NCBI GenBank assembly: GCA_018660835.1
Contig: JABJJN010000072.1
Coordinates: 1 to 64,000 of the forward strand
Reading direction: 5' to 3'
DNA from: Gemmatimonadota bacterium
GTDB taxonomy: Bacteria; Latescibacterota; UBA2968; UBA8231
DNA: 64,000 nt
This document shows positions 8,432 to 16,426 of the stretch, in pieces. Every line of letters starts with the position of its first letter. Within the stretch, counting starts at the first letter, position 1. The notes under the pieces were generated by a model, which made no database searches, was not told the DNA's origin, and saw only the letters and a program-made list of their open reading frames with translations. The position numbers and the translations under genes were made by a program.

Positions 8432-8874
8432 GCACCACGATCCAAGTGCGCGTTGTGTACTCGGGTACCGTTGGGCTGCCCGCGTATGAGACGTTGGACA
8501 GTGCCGGTATGGACCTACGGGCACTCCTGCAAGAGCCTCTCGAGCTTTCTGCTGGGGAACGAGCATTGATTCCGACAGGGATGAAAATCGAGATCCCTCG
8601 TGGCTTCGAAGGCCAGGTACGACCACGCAGTGGTCTGGCACTCAAACGCGGACTGACCGTCCTGAATGCTCCGGGCACGATTGACGCCGACTATCGTGGC
8701 GATGTTGGTGTGATTCTGGTCAATTTGTCGACGGAGACACAGACCATCGATCCCGGTGAACGTGTGGCGCAGTTGGTCTTCGCCCCCGTCACCAGATGTG
8801 AGTGGCAAGCAGTCGATGAACTGGGTGATACCCAACGTGGCGAGGGCGGTTTCGGCTCGACGGGTCGTTCCTGA
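8428..8874 (+). CDS. dut: Deoxyuridine 5'-triphosphate nucleotidohydrolase
   Basis: dUTPase hydrolyses dUTP to dUMP and pyrophosphate, limiting uracil in DNA. All five trimeric-dUTPase motifs are visible: 'SAGMDLRA', 'RPRSGLALKRGL', 'GTIDADYRGDVGVILVN', 'GERVAQLVFAPV' and the C-terminal 'RGEGGFGSTG'. The ATG at 8428 overlaps the wzz-like stop (ATGA), so the gene is translationally coupled to the polysaccharide operon even though the functions are unrelated. The track ORF begins 36 bp earlier, inside wzz. The product is 148 residues, typical for the family. Confidence 0.96.
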   Translation: MSTTIQVRVVYSGTVGLPAYETLDSAGMDLRALLQEPLELSAGERALIPTGMKIEIPRGFEGQVRPRSGLALKRGLTVLNAPGTIDADYRGDVGVILVNLSTETQTIDPGERVAQLVFAPVTRCEWQAVDELGDTQRGEGGFGSTGRS

Positions 8875-8878
8875 ATTC

Positions 8879-9151
8879 TTAGCCCCCCGCCATGGCGGGC
8901 AGAAAATGAACCTCGCTGTCAGGTGCCACTTTTCGACGTAGGCCCTCAACTGAGATCTCACCATCGACTGACACAGCGATGTCGTGGCGAATTCGGTCCC
9001 GTTCCGTATCGATAATACGTTGCTGTAGCCCGGGAAACCGGGCCTCCAACGCCTCAATCACCTGTCGCACCGTCTCGCCGCCAACATCAACCTGCTGCTG
9101 CCCAGCCGTCAGTTTCTCTCGCCACGGTGCCGGGATCCAGACCATTGGCAT
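8879..9151 (-). CDS. MoaD/ThiS-like ubiquitin-fold sulfur carrier
   Basis: This 90-residue protein ends in '...EVHFLPAMAGG', the double-glycine tail that is adenylated and thiocarboxylated in MoaD and ThiS. The beta-grasp pattern 'VGGETVRQVIEALEARFPGL' and 'ISVEGLRRKVAPDSEVHFLP' fits the family. It begins 10 bp after the Mo-subunit stop on the same strand, so it is the last gene of the molybdenum hydroxylase operon. A role in sulfur transfer to molybdopterin, or to this enzyme's cofactor, is inferred from context. The start could be ATG 9151 or 9145. The track ORF reading upstream to 9352 overlaps coxL and is not needed. Confidence 0.82.
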   Translation of the reverse strand: MPMVWIPAPWREKLTAGQQQVDVGGETVRQVIEALEARFPGLQQRIIDTERDRIRHDIAVSVDGEISVEGLRRKVAPDSEVHFLPAMAGG

Positions 9152-9161
9152 ATGACCCTCG

Positions 9162-11474
9162 CTATCCGGCGGCCGTTGAGAGCGAGTCACCCATGGCTGC
9201 CAGAATGCGATCTGGGCGCAGGGGCAATACATCCATCTGTATGCCAACCGCGTTCTGCACTGCCGCGGCCACAGCGGCAGGCGGGGGCGCAATGGACGCC
9301 TCGCCGACACCACGCACACCATAGGGATGACCAGGATTCGGTACTTCGACAATGATCGTCTCGATCATTGGGAGATCGAGACTCGTGGGCATGCGATAGT
9401 CGAGGAAGGTCGAATTTGCCATCCGACCCTGACTCGTGTAGGCGTATTCTTCGTTGAGAGCCCAACCGATGCCCTGCACGCTACCACCTTGCATCTGGCC
9501 CTCGACATAACTGGGATGAATCGCCTTGCCCGCATCCTGGATGACGGTAAATCTGAGGATCGTAACCTTGCCTGTCTCTGGATCGACCTCCACATCAACG
9601 ATATTGGCCGCGAAAGAGCCGCCCACACCGGTGTCGGGGTGGACGGTCGCTCGTCCAACAACAGGCCCGCCAGTATCCTCGAGTTCCGCTGCGAGATTCT
9701 TAAAAGTGGATTCTCTTGAGCCGTCGGTGGCGCGGAAGATTCCGTCCGCATATTCAACTTGCCCTGGCATCAACTCCCAAAGGATCGTGGCTCGTTCGAT
9801 CATCTGGCGCTTGACGTCCTCAGCGGCCTCGTAAGCGGCCCAACCGGTCGCATAGGTAACGCGACTTCCACCCGTCACATCTGTGTAGCCAATGGCACTG
9901 GTATCACCGACACTCGGATAGATATCCTCCGCACTCAGACCAAGTGTCTCCGCAAATTGCATAGCGATGGTCGTACGCGTGCCGCCGATGTCTGTGGAAC
10001 CCTCCACGAGATGAACCGTGCCATCCGCATTGACACTAGCTATCACGGCTGACTTCAGGCCGATATTGAACCAATAGCCGATGGCCATTCCGCGTCCACG
10101 GTGAGGGCCGGAGATTTCGGATCGGTAGTGGTCAGAATCACGCGCCACTTCCAGGCACTCACGACCACCGATCCGTGGATAGACAATGCCATCGACCCGA
10201 CGAGTTCCCTCCTCTGCGGCGTTATCGAGACGAAAGGAAATGGGATCTGTCCCGAGCTGCCGGGCAAGGTCATCCATCACCTTCTCGACAGGCCATGTGA
10301 CTTGCGTTGCACCAGGTGCACGGTAGGGCGCCGACTTTGGTTTGTTGACGACCACATCGTAGCCATCGACGATGGCATTGGGCATCGCATAGCAGGAAAA
10401 CACACACATCGCCGCCGCACCAATTTCTGCGCCGGGATAGGCACCGGCCTCGAGCGCGATATGTGCTTCGCCAGCAACGAGTTTGCCTGCAGCGTCCGTC
10501 GCCATTTTCACACGCACATAAGAGCCTGGGGTGGGACCCGTACTTTCGAAGACATCCGCCCGCGTCATGATGATCTTCACGGGAAGGCCACTCTTGCGTG
10601 ACAAGAGGGCCGCTACAGGCTCGACATAGACAGGGATTTTCCCACCAAAACCACCTCCGATTTCCTGCGGGATCACACGCACCTTTGATACAGGCAGATC
10701 CAGGATCGTAGCCAATTGCTTCTGTGCCGTGAACGATCCCTGCGTGCTAGTCCAGATCGTCAGTTGTCCATCGGGACTCCAGACGGCCGTACCATTATGT
10801 GGTTCGATGTACCCTTGGTGTACGGTCGCCGTGCGAATCTCTGCTTCCGCCACAAACGCCGCGCCTTCGAAAGCCGCTTGAACATTGCCCATCTCGTGTC
10901 GGATGTGGCTAGCGATGTTGCTCTTGCGACCGCTATCCTCGTTGAATTCTTGCGTCGTGAGACTCTCATGCAGCAAGGTCGCTGACTCTTTCATCGCCGC
11001 CTCAACGTCCGCCACGACATCGAGGACTTCGTATTCCACTTCGATCAGAGCCAGGGCTTCTTCCGCAATGTGAAGCGATGTCGCAGCGACACCCGCCACG
11101 GCATGACCCCGATATAGGGCCTTCTCTCCTGCGAGAATGTTGTCGCGCATGTATTGGGTGTCCGCGTGCCCTTCACCCAAATCGATCGACCCGCTTTGAA
11201 CCTCAGGCAAATCGGCTGCGGTAACGACAGCCCGAACACCTGCCAGAGCCTCTGCTTGGGTGGTGTCAATTCGAAGAATTCTGGCGTGGGCATGAGGACT
11301 CCTCAGAATCTGCCCATACAGCATTCCTGGCAGACGCACGTCCCCACCATATACGGCACGACCCGTGACTTTGTCGGTTCCATCGTGACGAATGGGGCGT
11401 GTGCCCAAGACCTTATAGGTCTTGGTGCCGAAATCGCGAATCTCGCCTTCTGAAGCCCCTGTGGTCTCGACCAT
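9162..11474 (-). CDS. Xanthine dehydrogenase/aldehyde oxidase family Mo-binding subunit
   Basis: This 770-residue large subunit binds molybdopterin and carries the active site. The N-terminal 'KVTGRAVYGGDVRLPGMLYGQILRSPHAHARI' is the a/b hammerhead domain. 'EIGGGFGGK' and 'PYRAPGATQVTWPVE' belong to Mo-binding domain 1, and 'GVRGVGEASIAPPPAAVAAAV' near the C-terminus contains the Glu used as catalytic base. The active-site loop is not the AYXCSFR of true CO dehydrogenase, so CO oxidation is unlikely. Xanthine, a purine derivative or an aldehyde are possible substrates. ATG 11474 has AAGGAGGG 6 nt upstream. A strong intrinsic terminator separates it from the 2Fe-2S subunit gene. Confidence 0.92.
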   Translation of the reverse strand: MVETTGASEGEIRDFGTKTYKVLGTRPIRHDGTDKVTGRAVYGGDVRLPGMLYGQILRSPHAHARILRIDTTQAEALAGVRAVVTAADLPEVQSGSIDLGEGHADTQYMRDNILAGEKALYRGHAVAGVAATSLHIAEEALALIEVEYEVLDVVADVEAAMKESATLLHESLTTQEFNEDSGRKSNIASHIRHEMGNVQAAFEGAAFVAEAEIRTATVHQGYIEPHNGTAVWSPDGQLTIWTSTQGSFTAQKQLATILDLPVSKVRVIPQEIGGGFGGKIPVYVEPVAALLSRKSGLPVKIIMTRADVFESTGPTPGSYVRVKMATDAAGKLVAGEAHIALEAGAYPGAEIGAAAMCVFSCYAMPNAIVDGYDVVVNKPKSAPYRAPGATQVTWPVEKVMDDLARQLGTDPISFRLDNAAEEGTRRVDGIVYPRIGGRECLEVARDSDHYRSEISGPHRGRGMAIGYWFNIGLKSAVIASVNADGTVHLVEGSTDIGGTRTTIAMQFAETLGLSAEDIYPSVGDTSAIGYTDVTGGSRVTYATGWAAYEAAEDVKRQMIERATILWELMPGQVEYADGIFRATDGSRESTFKNLAAELEDTGGPVVGRATVHPDTGVGGSFAANIVDVEVDPETGKVTILRFTVIQDAGKAIHPSYVEGQMQGGSVQGIGWALNEEYAYTSQGRMANSTFLDYRMPTSLDLPMIETIIVEVPNPGHPYGVRGVGEASIAPPPAAVAAAVQNAVGIQMDVLPLRPDRILAAMGDSLSTAAG

Positions 11475-11501
11475 GCGAACCCTCCTTCATCGGGTGATGC
11501 G

Positions 11502-11543
11502 AAAAAAGCGACGCCAATCTCTGTGGAGAGACCGGCGTCGCTT
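11502..11543 (-). terminator. Intrinsic terminator/attenuator between two xdh subunit genes
   Basis: On the minus strand, AAGCGACGCC pairs perfectly with GGCGTCGCTT (10 bp). A 2x2 internal loop leads to a second 5-bp stem (AGAGA/TCTCT capped by a 4-nt loop), and the hairpin is followed by TTTTTT. This is a complete rho-independent terminator. It lies about 53 nt after the 2Fe-2S subunit stop and about 28 nt before the Mo subunit start, inside what is otherwise one operon. It should lower, or conditionally block, expression of the Mo subunit and the sulfur carrier. Confidence 0.85.
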
Positions 11544-11596
11544 GATCGATTGCTACGAAGGTAACTGCAACCGACAAGTCTCCTTGCCGGCAATAT

Positions 11597-12067
11597 CTAC
11601 TCAGCAGTACCAGACGCATCGAGCACAGCGCGAACAATCTTATCGTAGCCCGTGCAGCGACACAGATTACCAGCCAACCAGTGGCGGACCTCGTGTTCGC
11701 TGGGATTTGGATTTTCATCGAGCAAAGCCTTGCTCGCCACCAGGAATCCCGGTGTACAGATCCCGCACTGCAAGCTGGCATGCTCGAGGAATTTCTGCTG
11801 CAGAGGATGCAGTCCCTCGGCACTGGCGAGGCCTTCAACCGTGCCCACCGTCTTGCCCTCAACTTCAGCGGCTAAAACGAGGCAGGAATCGACGAGAACG
11901 CCGTCCAGGGTCACACTGCAGGCACCACAATTGCCGTCGTTGCATCCTTCTTTCGTACCAGTGAACCCGAGTTCTTCGCGTAGCACTTCAAGCAGACTCT
12001 GACGCGCCTCGCAGAGAAACTCTGTTGGCTCACCGTTGATCGTGCATTGGACGTGGATCTTGCTCAT
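11597..12067 (-). CDS. 2Fe-2S subunit of a molybdenum hydroxylase
   Basis: This 156-residue CoxS/XdhC-type electron-transfer subunit carries two clusters. The plant-ferredoxin-like N-terminal domain has 'GCNDGNCGACSV' plus a following Cys. The helical C-terminal domain has 'QCGICTPGF' and 'NLCRCTGY'. All eight expected cysteines appear present. It passes electrons from the Mo site to the FAD subunit encoded immediately upstream. ATG 12067 has only a weak ribosome site. Confidence 0.94.
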   Translation of the reverse strand: MSKIHVQCTINGEPTEFLCEARQSLLEVLREELGFTGTKEGCNDGNCGACSVTLDGVLVDSCLVLAAEVEGKTVGTVEGLASAEGLHPLQQKFLEHASLQCGICTPGFLVASKALLDENPNPSEHEVRHWLAGNLCRCTGYDKIVRAVLDASGTAE

Positions 12068-12103
12068 GCTCTATTGCCTTTTGTCGGTGAGAGCGTCTCA
12101 GCG

Positions 12104-13036
12104 TCAGGACAACTGGTAAACTGCATGACCGCTCGACTGCACAGCGTTGGGCACGAATTCTCCATTGGCACGATTCACTGCACCAATGAGGGCACGCTTG
12201 GTCAAGACGCCCACCAGGTGTCGCCTGTATTCAGCCGGACCGCGCATGTCACTGATCGGCTTGGCTACTTGCTGCGCTGCCGCAGCGGCGGCGGCAATGG
12301 TTTCGTCATTGACCGGCTGTCCCTCGAGAGCAGCAGCTGCTTCGGGAACGGGCAGCGGCGTCGGTGCAACGGCAGCCAGTGCGACGCGAACCGTTTTGAA
12401 CACACGGGACTTGCTGCGCCCGCCCAGTTCGACAAAGGCCCCCGCGCCCACAACGGCAATGTCCATTTCGTTGCGGGGAATGAACCGCAAGTAGTGGGCG
12501 CCGCTATTTGGCTTTGGCATTGACATACGGATCGCGACCAGCATCTCGCCAGGCTGCAGCGCATTGGCTCCCGGCGCCGTACAGAAGTCTTCGACGGGTA
12601 ACTTGCGTTTGCCATTGGGTCCGATGATCTCCGCCTCGGCACCGTAGGCGATCAAGGCGGGAATACTATCGGCACTCGGCGAGGCATTGCAGAGATTGCC
12701 ACCGAGCGTCGCACGCCCCTGGATCTGGATACCACCGATGATCATGGACGCATCGGTGAGGCCGGCAAAGTGTTCTTTCACACCTTCGTCGTTATATATC
12801 CGCTGGCACGGGACGGCAGCCCCAATTCTCAGCCCCTTTCGAGGGCTGAGGCTCAGTTCGTTGGCCTCGGGGACATTCTTGATATCGACGACGCGTTCCG
12901 GTTGGAAGCGACGTGCACGCATCTGCACGATTAAGTCGGTACCACCCGCAAGCACGCGAGCAGAATCGCCCTTTTCGGACAGAAGTTTGACCGCTTCCCT
13001 TAGTGTAGTGGGCGCGGTGTACTCAAAATCTCTCAA
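12104..13036 (-). CDS. FAD-binding subunit of a molybdenum hydroxylase
   Basis: This CoxM-type subunit has the FAD motifs 'VLAGGTDLIVQMRARR' (about residues 25-40) and 'IQGRATLGGNLCNASPSADSIPALIAYGAE'. A CO-dehydrogenase flavoprotein C-terminal domain follows. It accepts electrons from the 2Fe-2S subunit and passes them to an external acceptor. I choose TTG 13036 (310 residues): AGGAG lies 7 nt upstream and the protein then begins at 'LRDFEYTAPTTLREAV', the usual N-terminus. The longer track ORF (to 13135) adds an unconserved leader. Operon order is FAD, 2Fe-2S, Mo, sulfur carrier. Confidence 0.92.
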   Translation of the reverse strand: MRDFEYTAPTTLREAVKLLSEKGDSARVLAGGTDLIVQMRARRFQPERVVDIKNVPEANELSLSPRKGLRIGAAVPCQRIYNDEGVKEHFAGLTDASMIIGGIQIQGRATLGGNLCNASPSADSIPALIAYGAEAEIIGPNGKRKLPVEDFCTAPGANALQPGEMLVAIRMSMPKPNSGAHYLRFIPRNEMDIAVVGAGAFVELGGRSKSRVFKTVRVALAAVAPTPLPVPEAAAALEGQPVNDETIAAAAAAAQQVAKPISDMRGPAEYRRHLVGVLTKRALIGAVNRANGEFVPNAVQSSGHAVYQLS

Positions 13037-13144
13037 CGGGTAGCTCCTGAAGTGTTGGACCAGGGACGTTGGAGAAAACGCCTGTAGTTCGGACGTGGAT
13101 TGCGAAATCCGCTCGTCAGGCTGCCACAAGGGCAAACAACTGAC

Positions 13145-13181
13145 GGGCGGGAAAATCTACCCGCCCTCAAGCTGCTGTCAA
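13145..13181 (-). promoter_or_regulatory. Promoter with palindromic operator-like element for the xdh operon
   Basis: Read on the minus strand, TTGACA (13181-13176) is followed after 16 bp by TAGATT (13159-13154). The -10 hexamer sits inside the 8-nt centre of a perfect 7-bp inverted repeat, GGGCGGG...CCCGCCC (13145-13166). The leader to the FAD-subunit TTG would be about 110 nt. A palindrome wrapping a -10 box is a common repressor arrangement. The same hairpin lies about 45 bp beyond the RND stop codon and could serve as a weak terminator, but it lacks a T-tract. Confidence 0.55.
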
Positions 13182-13210
13182 GCAGGACGCTTTCTGCGAG
13201 GAACTCTCCT

Positions 13211-16200
13211 TCAAATTCGGGATTCCATCACCAATTCTGCTGCTTGTGCAGTTGCGGCTCGGCGGCGGTCGACCCAGAGCAGGAAACTATCGAGACTCTT
13301 CATTCCTGCTGGAACACCGAGTAGGATGATAAAGGTGGCGAAGAGGATGCCAAATCCCAGACTAACGGCCATAGGAATGAGAAACTGGGCCTGTACACTC
13401 TTTTCGAGAATCATCGGCAGGAGGGCGAAGAACGTCGTTGCCGACGTGAGGAAAATCGGCCGGAATCGCTGTCGGCCCGCCTCAATGATCGCTTCATCAC
13501 GACCATAACCTTGAGCACGTAGATCGTTGTGAAAACTGAGAAGAATGAGGGAATCATTGACGACAACCCCCGACAGAGCCACGACGCCAAACATGCTCAG
13601 CATGGCCAGATCCAGACCCATCAGCACATGACCCCAGATGGCGCCGATCATGCCGAAAGGAATGGCACTCATCACGACCAGCGGTTGCGTATAGGATTTG
13701 AAGGGAATCGCCAACAGGGCGTAGATCGCCAACATGGCGACTAGAAATCCTTGCGCCAGACTCGCGAAAGAGTCTGCCTGCTCACGCTGCTCACCCTCGT
13801 AGCTGAACCGCAACCCAGGATAATCCTGGATGAGTCCTGGCAGGAAGCGAGACTGAAGATCCTCGTTGATCTCGTCTGCATTGCCGCGCTTTGTGTCTAT
13901 ATCGGCGGTGACAGTGACGATCCTCTGGCCCTCGCTGCGCTGAATCGACGCGTAGCCATATCCGAGGGTTACATCAGCCACATAGCCAAAGGGAACTTCG
14001 ACGCCCTCTGGCGTGCGGATGCGCATGCCCTCGATATCCCCCAGGGCACGGCGTTCGTCGGCCGGGTAGCGGACCATGACCCGTGCATCATCGCTGCCAC
14101 GCTGAATTCGCAACGCCTCAGCTCCATAGAAGCCAGCCCGTACTTGTCCTGCCAGATCCGCCATGGTGAGACCCAGGGTTCGAGCCTGTGTCGTGAGGTC
14201 GAGACGCATCTCGAGCTTGCCTTCTTTGAAGCTGTCCTGGATCTCGGTGGTACCAGGATAGCTGGCGATCTCCCGCTTGAGGCGCTCGACGGCCACCAGC
14301 AGTTGATCGAAGTCTGCAGAGGCAAGCTGGATTTCGATCGCATTCCCAATAGAAAACAGACTGGCCGTGTACGTCACAGATTCGGGGCCTGACAGATCAC
14401 CTACAGCGGCGCGAATGTCTGCGGCAATCTGGGAACTCGCCGTGTTGCGCTCTTCCGATGGCTGCAATTCGATGACGATCTCGGCCAGGTGCGCTTGACC
14501 ACCAACACCTCCTGTGGCGGCAAAATTTGATCTGGCCCCCATCGGTTGATCGCCGATCAGACTGAAGATGTTGCGGTAGATCGATGGATCGCTCTCGTGA
14601 ACGGCGGCGCGCCGGTCATAGTCATCACGCACGCTCATGGCGGCCTGTTCGATATGACTCACAACACGGCCCGTCTGATCAACTGTCGTGCCCTGTGGCA
14701 TTTCGATCGCGATCGTTACCCAGTCGGAATCGATTTTCGGCATGAAAACAAACTTGATGTGACCACCCGCGACCCAGCCGCATGTAGCCAGCATGACGGC
14801 CACACCGATCGCCATCGTTGTCAACGAATTGCCAACGGCAGCACGCACGACAGGTGTATACCAGTGATCGATCACGTGCCGCAGGGCGCGATTAGATGCT
14901 GCCGACGTGCGCTCATGCCAATGCAGTGGTTTGCTGAAGATCATCGCCAGAAGATGACTGATCGAGCCAGGCTGGCTGGCCAGATGTGCAGGCAGGATGT
15001 ACAAAGCCTCCACCAAGGACAGAACAAGAACCGATACGACAATGATGGGAATGACAAACATGAACTTCCCCATGACACCATCCACAAAGGCCAGGGGCAT
15101 GAAGGCGGCGATCGAGGTGAGGATCGTGAAAATCACAGGCTTGCCGACCTCGAGTGTGCCATCGACGGCAGCCTGCAACAATGGCTTGCCGCGCTCCCGA
15201 TGCGCGAAGATGTTCTCGCCCACAACGATGGCATCATCGACAACAATTCCGAGAGCCACGATGAAGGCGAAGAGGGAGAGCATGTTGATTGAGACGTCGA
15301 AGGACTCGATCAGCAGAAAACTTCCGAGGAAGGAGATGGGGATTCCCATCATGACCCAGAAGGCCAGTCGCAGATCGAGAAACAGACTCAGAACGATGAA
15401 AACGAGGATCAACCCGAGCTTGGCATTGCGGATCAGCAGATCCAGCCGACTGCGCAGCAGACGAGCATCGTCGCGTACATAGTCGATTGCGATACCCGCA
15501 GGCAGGGACAAGCGCTGATCATCGACGTATTGCTTCACAAAATCTGAGATCTCCAGGGCACTTTCGTTTCCTGTCCGATACGCACCAACGACCGCCGCCG
15601 GGCGACCCTCGAAGCGCGAGATGAGATCGCTGTCCTGGAAGCCGTCGACGATGGTGGCGATTTGCCCCAGTTGGAGTTGTGTGCCATCGGCCGCGGTACT
15701 GATGACGATCGACTCATAATCGCGTCCGTCGTAGAGCAAACCCTTCGTGCGCAACAGGACCTCACCGGCACTGCCCTTCAGACTACCGGCGGGAAGATCA
15801 AGACTTGTGCGACGCACTGCCTCGGCGATCTGGGTCAGTGTGAGACCATGCCGACGGAGAGAAGTCTCAGAGACCTCGATCGACAACTCGTCGATCCGGA
15901 CACCGACCATCTCCACTTGTGACACGAGTGGTGATGCACGCAGGTCATCGCGTACACGCTCTGCGGCGACCTTCAGTGCTCGCTCCGACACATCGCCAAA
16001 GACCACGACATCAATGACTCGATTGCGGCGCGCGATCTGTTTGATGATCGGCGTCTCAGTTTCGGCTGGAAATGTGTCAATCCGGTCAATCTCGTTCTTG
16101 ATGTCCTCGAGCACTTGCTCACCATCAGCGCCCAACTGCAATTCGACGCTGACCATGGCCACCCCTTCCGCGGCAGTGGCTGAGATCTTGCGGACACCCT

Positions 16201-16426
16201 CCAGGCCGTTGAGACGCTCCTCGATGCGACGCACGACGCCATCCTCAACGTCCTCGGGACTGGCCCCCAGATAGGGCACCTGGATCTGGATGATGTCGAG
16301 GTCGAACTCGGGGAAGGTCTCCTTCTTCATGCGCGTGATACCGAGCACACCGGCAACCATGACGAAGACCATCAACAGATTGGCCGCCACATGATTTCGC
16401 GCCATCCAGGTGACAGATGAATTCAT
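13211..16426 (-). CDS. RND efflux transporter permease (AcrB/Mex-like)
   Basis: This 1071-residue inner-membrane proton antiporter is the pump of a tripartite efflux system. It has the duplicated RND layout of TM1 ('HVAANLLMVFVMVAGVLGI'), a porter domain, a TM2-6 block, a second porter domain and TM8-12. The proton-relay Asp pair is in 'VALGIVVDDAIVVGENI', the TM4 signature. It overlaps the adaptor gene by 4 bp (ATGA). Substrate cannot be read from sequence; it resembles hydrophobe/amphiphile pumps more than metal pumps. Confidence 0.92.
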   Translation of the reverse strand: MNSSVTWMARNHVAANLLMVFVMVAGVLGITRMKKETFPEFDLDIIQIQVPYLGASPEDVEDGVVRRIEERLNGLEGVRKISATAAEGVAMVSVELQLGADGEQVLEDIKNEIDRIDTFPAETETPIIKQIARRNRVIDVVVFGDVSERALKVAAERVRDDLRASPLVSQVEMVGVRIDELSIEVSETSLRRHGLTLTQIAEAVRRTSLDLPAGSLKGSAGEVLLRTKGLLYDGRDYESIVISTAADGTQLQLGQIATIVDGFQDSDLISRFEGRPAAVVGAYRTGNESALEISDFVKQYVDDQRLSLPAGIAIDYVRDDARLLRSRLDLLIRNAKLGLILVFIVLSLFLDLRLAFWVMMGIPISFLGSFLLIESFDVSINMLSLFAFIVALGIVVDDAIVVGENIFAHRERGKPLLQAAVDGTLEVGKPVIFTILTSIAAFMPLAFVDGVMGKFMFVIPIIVVSVLVLSLVEALYILPAHLASQPGSISHLLAMIFSKPLHWHERTSAASNRALRHVIDHWYTPVVRAAVGNSLTTMAIGVAVMLATCGWVAGGHIKFVFMPKIDSDWVTIAIEMPQGTTVDQTGRVVSHIEQAAMSVRDDYDRRAAVHESDPSIYRNIFSLIGDQPMGARSNFAATGGVGGQAHLAEIVIELQPSEERNTASSQIAADIRAAVGDLSGPESVTYTASLFSIGNAIEIQLASADFDQLLVAVERLKREIASYPGTTEIQDSFKEGKLEMRLDLTTQARTLGLTMADLAGQVRAGFYGAEALRIQRGSDDARVMVRYPADERRALGDIEGMRIRTPEGVEVPFGYVADVTLGYGYASIQRSEGQRIVTVTADIDTKRGNADEINEDLQSRFLPGLIQDYPGLRFSYEGEQREQADSFASLAQGFLVAMLAIYALLAIPFKSYTQPLVVMSAIPFGMIGAIWGHVLMGLDLAMLSMFGVVALSGVVVNDSLILLSFHNDLRAQGYGRDEAIIEAGRQRFRPIFLTSATTFFALLPMILEKSVQAQFLIPMAVSLGFGILFATFIILLGVPAGMKSLDSFLLWVDRRRAATAQAAELVMESRI

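Noticed and set aside
9162-13036. Aerobic carbon monoxide dehydrogenase
   Set aside because: The Mo subunit lacks the AYXCSFR active-site loop; general molybdenum hydroxylase is the safer call.
13145-13166. Intrinsic terminator of the RND operon
   Set aside because: The stem is good but there is no T-run; overlap with a promoter -10 makes an operator more likely.
14546-15292. Plus-strand ORF (248 aa) inside the RND pump gene
   Set aside because: It is a shadow of the conserved pump frame with biased His/Asp/Gly composition and no family match.
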